64,000 bases of DNA. Origin: Zea mays. Lineage: Eukaryota; Streptophyta; Magnoliopsida; Poales; Poaceae. The stretch lies in assembly GCF_902167145.1 (NCBI RefSeq), contig NC_050098.1:114676207-114740206 (forward strand), in the 5' to 3' direction. This document shows, piece by piece, positions 35,718 to 45,647 of the stretch. The position numbers and the translations under genes were made by a program. Positions within the stretch are counted from its first letter, which is position 1. The number at the start of each line of letters is the position of its first letter. Under the pieces are notes generated by a model, which was not told the origin of the DNA, did not search any database, and saw nothing but the letters and a program-made list of their open reading frames with translations.

Positions 35718-35844
35718 GGCTGCCGAGGCCCAAACACACCATCGTCGTGTTGTAAAGCTGCATTTCTTTCCCCTTGTTTCGAGTATCTGGACTTTTTTGC
35801 CGGTAACAGAATTGCCTGTGCGAGCGAGAGTTGCTTTTCACGGA

Positions 35845-36116
35845 AGGCGATGAGTGAGGTATCCGTATCCCAGAGGCGTAGGAATCCCTCGGCTCGGTCG
35901 GCCTCGTCGCTTACACGCACTCTTACCCGTCCATAGGGTTCTGTCACCGACGCAGTCGAGAAGGCCCGAAGAATCGTTTCGGCAGAGGAGCTTTCAAGCG
36001 TGAAGACTTGTTCGGTCCGCGGAATCACTTATCCGAACGCGAGTTACTTATCGCAGAAGGTGATGAGTGAGGTATCCGTATCCCGGAGGCGTAGGAGTCC
36101 CTCGGCTCGGTCAGCC
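35845..36116. repeat. Two further copies of the GTGAGGTATCCGTATCCC block
   Basis: Copies at 35845-35911 and 36059-36116, about 214 bp apart, flank a 150-bp spacer. With copy 1 at 26191 they make three in element A; element B shows one within the window. Confidence 0.8.
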
Positions 36117-36347
36117 TTGGCTGCTTACGTGTACTCCGCCGTTTTTAGGATCCACTTTCGAAGTAGTCGAAAAGCACGAAAGACATCCTGGCAGAAAAGA
36201 TCTTTTTTCGAGGAAAATTTCGACGCAGAGGGGGTTCCCCCCTTTTAGCCCCCGAGGGAGGGTCGGGCTTTGCCGAGGCAAGGCTGACCCTTCCTTGATG
36301 ACTAAACTTTGTGTGGGAACGAGGCATACGAACAACTTGAAAGCATC

Positions 36348-37354
36348 TTAAGGGTAGAAGCGACGTAGCTGTTGGATGTTCCAAGCGTTGCTGTAGACCT
36401 CGCCTTGACTGTTGGCCAGCTTGTATGTTCCGGGCTTCAGAACTTTGGCAATTACGAACGGCCCCTCCCAGGGAGGCATGAGCTTGTGCCGCCCTCGGGC
36501 GTCTTGTCGCAGCCGAAGCACCAGGTCGCCCACCTGGAGGTCTTGGGACCGAACCCCTCGGGCGTGGTAGCGTCGCAGGGACTGCTGGTACCGCGCTGAG
36601 TGTAGTAAGGCCATGTCTCGAGCCTCTTCCAGGTGGTCCAGTGAGTCTTCTCGATTAGCTTGATTGCTTTGGTCGGCGTAGGCCCTCGTCCTCGGGGAAC
36701 CGTATTCTAAGTCTGTGGGCCGGATGGCCTCGGCCCCATAGACTAGAACGAACGGCGTGAAGCCCGTGGCTCGGCTAGGCGTTGTCCTTAGACTCCAGAC
36801 CACCGAGGGGAGTTCTTTCATCCATCGCTTGCCGAACTTGTTGAGGTCGTTGTAGATCCGAGGCTTGAGTCCTTGTAGAATCATGTCGTTGGCACGCTCT
36901 ACTTGCCCATTCGTCATGGGGTGAGCCACGGCGGCCCAGTCCACCCGGATGTGGTGATCCTCGCAGAAGTCCAGGAACTTTCTGCCGGTGAACTAGGTGC
37001 CGTTGTCGGTGATGATGGAGTTCGGGACCCCAAAGCGATGGATGATGTTGGTGAAGAATGCCACCGCCTGTTCGGACATGATGCTGTTTAGGGGTCGGAC
37101 CTCGATCCACTTGGAGAATTTGTCGATGGCGACCAACAGGTGCGTGTAGCCCCCGGGTGCCTTCTGCAAGGGGCCGACGAGGTCCAGACCCCACACAGCA
37201 AAAGGCCAGGTGATGGGTATCGTCTGTAGGGCCTGAGCGGGCAAGTGGGTCTGCCTTGCGTAGAACTGACACCCTTCGCAGGTGCGGACAATTCTAGTGG
37301 CGTCGGCCACCGCCGTCGGCCAGTAGAAACCTTGTCGGAAGGCGTTTCCAACAA
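36348..37354 (-). pseudogene. Integrase remnant of element A
   Basis: Ty3/gypsy integrase: TCEGCQFYARQTH (second half of the zinc site), the catalytic core start GLDLVGPL, FSKWIEVRPL, the second Asp in SIITDNGT, then after an amber codon (36993-36995) FTGRKF and the segment with MTNGQVERAN containing the catalytic Glu, and the C-terminal part ending RRFYP. The first half of the zinc site and all upstream RT/RNase H are missing. The single stop replaces a usual Gln. Without RT this element needs an autonomous partner. Confidence 0.88.
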
Positions 37355-37367
37355 GGGCTCGAGCTCA

Positions 37368-37505
37368 GAGCACTGCTTCCTATTTGGGATCTAGCGAGTG
37401 CTCGGCGACATCCCTCGGTATGCCGGGCATGTCCGAGGGACTCCACGCGAAAACGTCGGCGTTTGCGCGGAGAAAGTCGACGAGCACTGCTTCCTATTTG
37501 GGATC
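37368..37505. repeat. Duplicated 24-bp filler at the RT deletion junction
   Basis: GAGCACTGCTTCCTATTTGG plus GATC occurs at 37368-37391 and 37482-37505. Between them the minus strand encodes FAWSPSDMPGIPRDVAEHSLD, the segment normally just before the gypsy RT. Immediately downstream of copy 1 the integrase begins, so RT and RNase H were lost here with repeat-associated rearrangement. Confidence 0.8.
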
Positions 37506-37520
37506 GAGCTCAGAGCCGAT

Positions 37521-40500
37521 CTATATCTGCTTGGAGGCGTCGCTGCTGGGATCGAGGGGGACGGATTTAACCGTCTCTGCTGGCTCGAAGTTGCCGGCGT
37601 GGCGCTTCACGTCTGACACCTCCTTCGAGAGGCTCTCCAGGTCGGCGATGAGGGCCTCGGATTCGGCGAGGGCCACGGCGTACTCCATGCACTCCACGTC
37701 GCATTCGAACACGTGTCGGTACGTGGGGCCGACGGTGATGACCCCGTTGGAGCCCGACATCTTGAGCTTGAGGTAGGTGTAGTTGGGGACGACCATGAAC
37801 TTCGCGTAGCATGGCCTCTCTAGTACTGCGTGGTAGGTTCCTCGGAACCCGACCACCTCGAACGTGAGGGTCTCCCTTCGGAAGTTGGAGGGTGTCCCAA
37901 AGCAGACGCGAAGATCGAGTTGTCCGAGGGGCTGGACGTGTTTCCCGGGGATGATCCCGTGGAAAGGCGCAGCGCCTGCTCGGACCAAGGACAGATCAAC
38001 ACGCAGGAGCCCGAGGGTCTCGGCGTAGATGATGTTGAGGCTACTGCCTCCGTCCATGAGGACCTTGGTGAGCCTGACGTCACCGATGATGGGGTCGACA
38101 ACGAGCGGGTATTTCCCCGGGCTCGGCACGCGGTCGGGGTGGTCGGCTTGGTCGAAGGTGATGGGCTTGTCGGACCAGTCTAGGTAGACTGGCGCCGCCA
38201 CCTTTAACGAACAGACCTCCCGACGCTCTTGCTTGCGGTGCCGAGCCGAGGCGTTCGCCGCTTGCCCACCGTAGATCATGAAGTAGTCGCGGACCTCAGG
38301 GAACTCTCCTGCCTGGTGATCTTCCTTCTTGTCGTCGTCGCGAGCCCTGCCACCCTCCGTGGGTGGCCCGGCCCTGTGGAAGTGGCGCCGAAGCATGGCG
38401 CACTCCTCAAGGGTGTGCTTAACGGGCCCCTGATGATAGGGGCACGGCTCCTTGAGCATCTTGTCGAAGAGGTTGGCACCTTCGGGGGGTTTCCGAGGGT
38501 TCTTGTACTCGACGGCGGCGTCACGTTTCGCTTGCGACTTCTTCTTGCCTTTCTTCTTGGCACCGCGCTGAGTTGACGCCTCGAGGGCATCTTCCGGTGG
38601 GCGGCCCTGGGGCTGCTTGTCCTTCCGGAAGATAGCCTCAACCGCCTCCTGGCCAGAGGCGAACTTGGTGGCGATGTCTATCAGCTCGCTCGCCCTGGTG
38701 GGGGTCTTGCGACCCAGCTTGCTCACCAGGTTGCGGCAGGTAGTGCCGGCGAGGAACGCGCCGATGACGTCTGAATCGGTGATGTTGGGCAGCTCGGTGC
38801 GCTGCTTCGAGAATCGCCGGATGTAGTCCCGGAGAGACTCTCCCGGCTGCTGTCGGCAGCTCCGGAGATCCCAGGAGTTCCCAGGGCGCACGTACATGCC
38901 CTGGAAATTGCCGGCGAAGGCTTGGACCAGGTCGTCCCAATTGGAGATCTGCCCCGGAGGCAGGTGCTCCAACCAGGCACGAGCGGTGTCGGAGAGGAAC
39001 AGGGGGAGGTTGCGGATGATGAGGTTGTCATCGTCCGTTCCACCCAGTTGGCAGGCCAGCCGGTAGTCCGCGAGCCACAGTTCCGGTCTCGTCTCCCCCG
39101 AATACTTTGTGATAGTAGTCGGGATTCGGAACTGGGTCGGGAACGGCGCCCGTCGTATGGCGCGGCTGAAAGCCTGTGGACCGGGTGGTTCGGGCGAGGG
39201 ACTCCGATCCTCCCCGCTGTCGTAGCGTCCCCCACGCCTGGGGTGGTAGCCTTGGCGCACCCTCTCGTCGAGGTGGGCCCGACGGTTGCGGTGATGGTGC
39301 TCGTTGCCGAGGCGACCCGGGGCCACAGGCGCTGTGTTGCGCGTGCGCCCGGTGTGGACCGAGGCTTCCCGCATGAATCGGGAAGTCGCGGCGCGATGTT
39401 CCGAGAGGTACCCCTGCCTTCGGGAGGCGGAGCTTTCGGCCCGTCGGACCGTGGCGTCCTCCAGGAGATTCTTGAGCTCTCCCTGAATTCGCCGCCCCTC
39501 GGTGGTTGATGGCTCTGGCATCGCGCGGAGAAGCATTGCTGCTGCTGCCAGGTTCTGGCCGACTCCACTGGAAGTGGGTGGCGGCCTCACCCTGGCATCG
39601 TCGGCGATGCGGTGCTGGATACCCTGGGGTAGATGACGCACTTCTCCGGCCGGAGGTTGGCCCACCCATTCCTGCCCGACGTCCCGGCGGATCGGCTCAA
39701 GTGTTCCTGTTCCCTCGTCGAGCCTGGCCTGCACCCCGCGGATTTGCTCGAGCTGTGGGTCATGACCCCCCACCGGAACGGGGACCACAGCTAGCTCCCG
39801 TAGGATGTCAACGCGAGGCACAGGCCTAGGGAGGTCACCGTTCTCCGGCGCACCAAGATGGTTGCCTTCGTTGGGACCCCCTAGATCGACGTGGAAACAT
39901 TCACGACTTGGGCCGCAGTCCTCATCGCCGAGGCTGCGGCTACCGTCAGAACAATCGGAAAGGCAGTAGTCACACGCGGTCATAAAGTCCTGCATGCCCC
40001 TGGGGGTACCAAGTCCGGAGAAATCCCAACAGAAGTCGGGCTCGTCATCTTCCTCGGACCCCGAGGGCCCGTAGGTCGGGACATTCGTCAGCCGGTCCCA
40101 GGGTGACCGCATACGATACACCAAAGGGTTTGGACTCGCCTCTACGAGAGCGTCTGCCAAAGCGAAGTCGCTTGGCGGGTCGAGGCTGAACCCAAAAGGC
40201 GTGAGATGGGAATCGGTGGGTACCTCTTGGTCGACGGGCGGTGACGAAGTCACGTCAGGGACTGACTGCACCGTCGTCTCAGGTACGACGGTGACGCCCA
40301 GCAAGCCTTTCGCGAGCGTGCTGGCGTCGTCCGTTTGCTTGGGATTGGCGTGTTGCGGGGAGACGGCGCTTGTCTTCGTCTCAGACGCGAGGTTGATGCC
40401 CGACGTGCCCCCCGTTGGGGGGCCGGCGCCGTCGACTCGCTCGACAGCCAACGAGGTGCCGCCTCCTGCTTGGCCTTGGTTGCCCCGCCTCCTCCTCCGT

Positions 40501-40721
40501 CGGCGGGGGAGGGGACGGGGTGAGCTCGAAAGTTGTTCTTCCACCACGCGGGGAAGACGTTGTCGATTCCGCCGCCGGCGGGCGGGCTGTCGGCCGCCAT
40601 TGTCGCTGTCGCACGGCGGGGGAAGGAGTGTCATGTCGTAGCTGCCGTCGAGGGACATGAACTCAAGACTCCCGAAACGGAGCACCGTCCCGGGCTGGAA
40701 AGGTTGCTGGAGACTGCCCAT
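37521..40721 (-). CDS. Gag-protease polyprotein of gypsy element A
   Basis: A fully open 1066-codon frame. Parts in order: an arginine-rich low-complexity N-terminal half; a Retrotrans_gag core (GETRPELWLADYRLACQLGG, ARAWLEHLPPGQISNWDDLV, ESLRDYIRRFSKQRTELPNI); a lysine-rich stretch (KKKGKKKSQAKRD); a Cys/His motif CPYHQGPVKHTLEEC (38398-38447), the form usual in this lineage; and an aspartic protease with LMDGGSSLNIIY (near 38031-38061), DGG replacing DTG/DSG. Gag forms the particle and the protease processes it. The open frame despite loss of RT suggests either recent activity in trans or chance preservation. Confidence 0.88.
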   Translation of the reverse strand: MGSLQQPFQPGTVLRFGSLEFMSLDGSYDMTLLPPPCDSDNGGRQPARRRRNRQRLPRVVEEQLSSSPRPLPRRRRRRRGNQGQAGGGTSLAVERVDGAGPPTGGTSGINLASETKTSAVSPQHANPKQTDDASTLAKGLLGVTVVPETTVQSVPDVTSSPPVDQEVPTDSHLTPFGFSLDPPSDFALADALVEASPNPLVYRMRSPWDRLTNVPTYGPSGSEEDDEPDFCWDFSGLGTPRGMQDFMTACDYCLSDCSDGSRSLGDEDCGPSRECFHVDLGGPNEGNHLGAPENGDLPRPVPRVDILRELAVVPVPVGGHDPQLEQIRGVQARLDEGTGTLEPIRRDVGQEWVGQPPAGEVRHLPQGIQHRIADDARVRPPPTSSGVGQNLAAAAMLLRAMPEPSTTEGRRIQGELKNLLEDATVRRAESSASRRQGYLSEHRAATSRFMREASVHTGRTRNTAPVAPGRLGNEHHHRNRRAHLDERVRQGYHPRRGGRYDSGEDRSPSPEPPGPQAFSRAIRRAPFPTQFRIPTTITKYSGETRPELWLADYRLACQLGGTDDDNLIIRNLPLFLSDTARAWLEHLPPGQISNWDDLVQAFAGNFQGMYVRPGNSWDLRSCRQQPGESLRDYIRRFSKQRTELPNITDSDVIGAFLAGTTCRNLVSKLGRKTPTRASELIDIATKFASGQEAVEAIFRKDKQPQGRPPEDALEASTQRGAKKKGKKKSQAKRDAAVEYKNPRKPPEGANLFDKMLKEPCPYHQGPVKHTLEECAMLRRHFHRAGPPTEGGRARDDDKKEDHQAGEFPEVRDYFMIYGGQAANASARHRKQERREVCSLKVAAPVYLDWSDKPITFDQADHPDRVPSPGKYPLVVDPIIGDVRLTKVLMDGGSSLNIIYAETLGLLRVDLSLVRAGAAPFHGIIPGKHVQPLGQLDLRVCFGTPSNFRRETLTFEVVGFRGTYHAVLERPCYAKFMVVPNYTYLKLKMSGSNGVITVGPTYRHVFECDVECMEYAVALAESEALIADLESLSKEVSDVKRHAGNFEPAETVKSVPLDPSSDASKQI

Positions 40722-40762
40722 CTGGAGCTTGACGGGAAGCTGTTCGTCAACACGCAGCAGGC

Positions 40763-40780
40763 CCCTACCTGGCGCGCCAA
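40763..40780 (-). promoter_or_regulatory. Primer-binding region of element A
   Basis: The minus strand reads TTGGCGCGCCAGGTAGGGG from one base inside the 5' LTR boundary. Position fits a tRNA primer site; the tRNA species is not assigned. Confidence 0.65.
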
Positions 40781-40781
40781 C

Positions 40782-42345
40782 TGTCGGCGTTTCGAAACCC
40801 GGGGGTCCCTGGACCGAGGAGTAAATTGTCGTCGCGTGCCCTAGCCCAGATGGGTCGGCGCGAGACGGAGCGCGAAGGGGGGAAAGGCAGCCGGAGGGAG
40901 ACGGGCGTGAGAGGTGGAAATCCCGCGGCCTTCGTGTTTGTCCCGCGCCCAGGTCGGGTGCGCTTGCAGTAGGGGGTTACAAGCGTCCACGCGGGAGGGA
41001 GCGAGCGGCCTCACGCAAGCGTCGTCCCGTCCTTCCTCGCGTGGCCAACCCTCTGTAAGGGGGCCCTGGTCCTTCCTTTTATAGGCGCAAGGAGAGGATC
41101 CAGGTGTACAAGGGGGGTGTAGCAGTGTGCTAACGTGTCTAGCGGAGGAGAGCTAGCGCCCTAAGTACATGCCATCGTGGCAGCCGGAGAGGTTTTGGCA
41201 CCCGGTTCGTGTGGTGTCGTGGCCGTCGGAGGAGTGCTGGAGCCTGGCGGAAGGACAGCTGTCGGGGCTGTCGAGTCCTTGCTGACGTCCTCTTGCTTCC
41301 GTAAGGGGGCTGAGAGCCGCCGTCGTCATAGAGCGTGCGGGGCGCCACCATTACTTGTCTGGCGGAGCGAGCCAGATGGGACGCCGGTCTTGTTCCCCGT
41401 AGCCTGAGTCAGCTTGGGGTAGGGTAATGATGGCGCTTCCTGTTGACGTGGTCGGTCCGTGCCCCGGGTTGGGCGATGTGGAGGCTCCTCCGAGGTCGAG
41501 GTCGAGTCTGTCATCCGAGGCCGAGGTCGAGTCCGAGCCCCTGGGTCGGGCAAGGCGGAGACCGTCGGCTGAGGCCAGGACTGAGTCCGAGCCCTGGGGT
41601 CGGGCGAAGCGGAGTTCGTCGTCTTCCGGGGCTGAGCCCGAGTCCGAGCCCTGGGGTCGGGCGAAGCAGAGTCCGTCGTCTTCAGGGGCTGAGCCCGAGT
41701 CCGAGCCCTAGGGTCGGGCGAAGCGGAGTTCGTCGTCTTCCGGGGTTGAGCCTGAGTCTAAGCCCTGGGTCGGGCGGAGCGGAGTTCGTCGTCTTCCGGG
41801 GCTGCGCCCAAGTCTGAGCCCTGGGGTCGGGCGAAGCGGAGTTCGTCGTCTTCCGGGGCTGAGCCCGAGTCCGAGCCCTGGGGTCGGGCGAAGCGGAGTT
41901 TCCCATGGCGCCTAGGGCCGGACTTGGCTGTTGTCAGCCTCACTCTGTCGAGTGGCACAACAGTCGGAGCGGCGCAGGCGGCGCTGTCCTCTTGTCAGAC
42001 CGGTCAGTGGAGCGGCGAAGTGACTACGGTCACTTCGGCTCTGTCGACTGGAGGGCGTGCGTTAGGATAAAGGTGTCAGGGCACCTTTGCATTAAATGCC
42101 CCTGCGATTTGGCCGGTTGGTGTGGCGATTTGGCCAAGGTTGCTTCTTGGTGAAGGCTGGGCCTCGGGCGAGCCGAAAGTATGTCCGTTGCTGGAGGGGG
42201 CCTCGGGCGAGGCGTGATCGAGTCCCTCGAATGGAACGATCCTTGACTTAGTCGCACCCATCAGGCCTTTGCAGCTTTGTGCTGATGGGGGTTACCAGCT
42301 GAGAATTAGGAGTCTTGAGGGTACCCCTAATTATGGTCCCCGACA
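40782..42345 (-). repeat. 5' LTR of element A, 1564 bp
   Basis: Pairs with 21536-23212. It has six minisatellite units and lacks a 56-bp segment present in the other LTR. A TATAAAAGG TATA box lies on the minus strand at 41075-41083. Confidence 0.92.
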
Positions 42346-42799
42346 CTACTGTCAAATGACGGCACAAGGGCTTCTCTAAATGTCTAAATAGACTGATTAG
42401 TAATCCTGACATTTTCTGACATGGACAGTTTGTTGAACCTTACTTTAGATTATCAATAGGAGTAGAGTAACAACATTGATGAGCTTAGTGATAAACCATT
42501 TCTGAAAATGACCTATTCTTATTGTTCAAAAACATGCATGCAGATCACATCACTCTTCAGCATAAATTTATTGCAGCGAGAAACTCTCATCTACAAGCAC
42601 TTCATAATGGTTAATGAACCAGCCACCATGACCATGCACATTCAACAAAAAATAGTTTACATTCGAGTTGCCTAAAAACAAAAGGCTCTCTCCCAACCAT
42701 AACTTTTCTCTAAATTAAACAAAGAGGGCCAAGATCTAGAAGCATCAGCAAGGAGAACTGAAATCTATAAGCGGACGGATCGAGGGGCTCACCGGTTGG

Positions 42800-43207
42800 T
42801 CAGCGTCTCTTGTGCTCCTGGATGAATTTGGAGTTCTTGAGGTCCTCCTCGGTGAAGTTGGTCGTCATCTTGATGACGATGAAGCCGGTGATGGCGAACC
42901 CCGTGATGAAGGGCCGGTGATGTTGAACGTCTTCATCCTCTCGGCCTTCGGCTTCGGCTGTTGGGCGCGTCGTGCTGTCGTCCGCGTGGCTCATCATCCT
43001 CGGGCTGGTGCCTAGGTGCCTGGGCAAGCCTCCGAGTCAAGAAAAATAACACTAATCAAGAAAAACTTGTTCTGAATATACCACTGATCTGAGTATACCA
43101 CTAATCAAGAAAAACTTGTGCGCTACTGCTATGAGTTCGAATGAAGAGACGGGAAAATTACCTGGGAGAGCGCCGAGAAGCCACGGATCGAACAGATGCA
43201 CGTAAAC
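42800..43207 (-). pseudogene. Captured fragment of mitochondrial ATP synthase 6-kDa subunit gene
   Basis: The minus-strand exon 42800-42922 encodes FITGFAITGFIVIKMTTN then FTEEDLKNSKFIQEHKRR and a TGA, matching the C-terminal half of the small plant F0F1 subunit (FTEEDLKNSKF is its signature). Upstream, 43161-43207 has LFDPW like its N terminus, but the start codon is absent (GTGCAT) and the sequence then turns into LLGALPG, followed by a GTAATT donor-like site. The middle (PVFF..EW..NWP) is missing. Likely captured and rearranged in the Helitron. Confidence 0.75.
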
Positions 43208-43300
43208 AACTTTACCATGGAAATTTAAACCATCATAGCCACTCAAGAGTTACTACAAAATAAAAATATTGGACAAAAAGCATCATAACATAAAACAAAA

Positions 43301-44567
43301 AAGGGCTCAGCATCACCCTTATTCTACCATGCAAACCGACTTCTCACTTTTCTTGCAGCACCACCTAATCACCTCAATGTAAGTGGAACTGTGCTGGTTG
43401 TCACATATCCGAATGACCATCCTAGGCACAACCACAAACCAAAAAGGGGTGAATAAAATAGGCTTCATGTGGGGAGAGGGTTAGCTCAAAGTAGACTCTT
43501 GTAGCAGCCTTCATTGCTCAGTGCCATGCATTTTAGAAAAGGTTGAGCATCATCGCCCCTCATCACTCATCACTCATCAGCAGTTCAGCATTCCTTTCAC
43601 AAAATTGGACCCTACCAACAATCTAAAACTGCATTAGCAGTCAACACCAAGATTTTGATCCGAAAAGGCAAGGGGAGCAAAAGCATTCCTTTCACAAAAT
43701 TGGACCCTGCCAATAATCTAAAACTGCATTAGTAGTCAACACCAAGATTTCGATCCGAAAGGCAAGGGGAGCAAAAGCATTCCTTTCACAAAATCGGACC
43801 CTGCCAACAATCCAAAAGTACACACCACTTAAATGTTTATGAAGACTTACTTAGGCAAGCAACCCGTAAAATTTTTCAGAAATAAAATACAAATAGCAAC
43901 ACTATGAGAACAGACAAGTGATAAGTCTGTAAAACACAAAAAAGGCTCAGAATCACCCTTATTCTACCATGCAAACCGACTTCTCACTTCTCTTGTAGCA
44001 CCACCTAATCACCTCAATGTAAGTGGAACTGTGCTGGTTGTCACATATCCGAATGACCATCCTAGGCACAACCACAAACCAAAAATGGGTGATTAAAATA
44101 GGCTTCATGTGGGGAGAGGGTTAGCTCAAAGTAGACACTTGTAGCAGCCTTCATTGCTCAGTGCCATGCATTTTGGAAAAGGTTGAGCATCATCGCCCCT
44201 CATCACTCATCAGCAGTTCAACATTCCTTTCACAAAATTGGACCCTACCAACAATCCAAAATTTCATTAGCAGTCAACACCAAGATTTTGATCCGAAAAG
44301 GCAAGGGGAGCAAAAGCATTCCTTTCACAAAATTGGACCCTGCCAACAATCCAAAACTGCATTAGTAATGTAAAAGTGATGAGAACTTTATCTAATAGCA
44401 TGTAATAGCAAGGAAAGCAATGGTTTATTAAAAGTAGCATGTAATAGCATCACCACTTAAATGTTTATGAAGACTTACTTAGGCAAGCAACCCGTAAAAA
44501 TTTTCAGAAACAAAATACAAATAGCAACACTGTGAGGACTGATAAGTGATAAGTCTATAAAACACAT
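43301..44567. repeat. Tandem duplication of a ~635-bp unit
   Basis: Unit 1 (about 43301-43938) and unit 2 (about 43941-44567) share order and near-identical sequence from GGCTCAGCATCACCC to the GATAAGTCTGTAAAACAC end. Inside them, a ~97-bp sub-repeat starting AGCATTCCTTTCACAAAATT occurs three times in unit 1 (near 43588, 43682, 43777) and two in unit 2 (near 44221, 44317). No reading frame of note. Confidence 0.85.
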
Positions 44568-45202
44568 AGTTTCAAGTACATGAAAATACAAGATAAACAA
44601 GTTAACCAGATTCAGAGTTTCCTTAGCAAAAGGACAATCATATGGTGGACTGGTGCCCTCATTCTAAAATACCATGTTGCAATGTTTCAAAGATCATAAC
44701 AAAAACCATGCATATAGAAAACCTAAAATTAAATGTAGTTGCAACAATTCAGTTTGTTCATATTTGATCACTCCATTAAAAACAGAAATGTAACCTAGGA
44801 TTGAGAAGCACATGATTAAGTGTGATAATGATGTTTGCGACGTGATTTTAGTCTGCTGACTATGATCTTGCTTATTTTAAACTCAATTAAACAAAGAATG
44901 AATCAAGAAAGACATACGATCTGAAATTGATCTAGCTGTGTCAAACTTTAAGCTGTGAGAGAGGTCAGAGTTCATTTCTGTTTTCTATGAAGTGTACAAT
45001 CACTCGGGTTGCTATCGAATTATTTTCTCAGATGATGGTATGACACCAGAACACAAATTTTGATGGAGGATGAAAATTAAAAAGATTAGTGCGTACAAGA
45101 AGGCAAGAGAAGACAATAGTAAAGTACTGTCACTGCGAGAGCACCACTAATAGTAAAGTACTGGACATTGCAAATCCCCGTTACTACTGCCTTCTCTTGC
45201 GT

Positions 45203-45360
45203 GCTACTGAAGGATGGGCGGCGTACCTGGCTGTAGTCTTCCTGGGAGAGCGCCGAGAAGGATGGGAGTTGGTGCCTCACCAACGCATGACATTTTATCG
45301 CCTCAATGATGCCATCGATGCAAACCTTGCCCCAGAGCCTTGATTGAAGGTTAGGACGCG
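45203..45360 (-). other. Possible captured exon, family not recognised
   Basis: Minus-strand frame with CHALVRHQLPSFSALSQEDY. Its 20 bases CTTCTCGGCGCTCTCCCAGG (45241-45260) are identical to 43161-43180 at the ATP synthase fragment. Function unknown. Confidence 0.35.
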
Positions 45361-45455
45361 TGGATTGCGCGGGCGAGGCCGATCAGGTGCGACGCGAGAC
45401 TTTGGGGAGGGAGTAAATCGCATGACATCTGCTGATTAGCAAACACCAGAACATA

Positions 45456-45476
45456 TCTCTACTATATTAAAAGCAG
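45456..45476 (+). other. Possible second Helitron 5' terminus (plus orientation)
   Basis: TCTCTACTATATTAAAAGCA after an A matches the grass Helitron 5' consensus, opposite in orientation to the enclosing Helitron. I found no matching + strand CTAG end with a hairpin, so this may be a truncated element or coincidence. Confidence 0.35.
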
Positions 45477-45552
45477 CTGACATAAGGGTATTGCAACAAC
45501 CAAACTGGAATTTTAACTTCTATTTTAGAAGGAAAGAAAACAATGTTCTAAC

Positions 45553-45647
45553 AGTGGGATTAGTGACAAGGTCATCACCGACAATATGTAGTTGCTCTCC
45601 AATTTCTTCAGTCATCTTAGCATAGCGAACCCAGTCGTCCTGGACAC
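45553..45647 (-). pseudogene. Captured exon fragment of enolase
   Basis: After a CTAG acceptor-like site the minus strand encodes [20 protein letters not shown] then [11 protein letters not shown], the conserved enolase segment DDW..YAK.T.EIG..VQIVGDDLLVTNP. One Leu codon of GDDLLVTNP is missing. Asp of GDD is a magnesium ligand in real enolase. Only this ~95-bp piece is present, so it is a non-functional capture in Helitron orientation. Confidence 0.8.

Larger units (their letters stand above)
21536..42345 (-). mobile_element. Gypsy LTR retrotransposon A, non-autonomous, host of the Opie insertion
   Basis: Minus orientation: 5' LTR 40782-42345, primer site, gag-protease 37521-40721, integrase remnant 36348-37354, a long post-pol region, polypurine tract, 3' LTR 21536-23212. 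Flanked by CTACT. Without the nested Opie-like element it is about 11.8 kb. Reverse transcriptase and RNase H are missing, replaced by a scrambled junction (37368-37505). LTR starts (TGTCGGGGACC on the minus strand) and post-pol layout match element B. It resembles the maize gypsy families with CG-rich minisatellite LTRs; the exact family name is not certain from memory. Confidence 0.92.
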
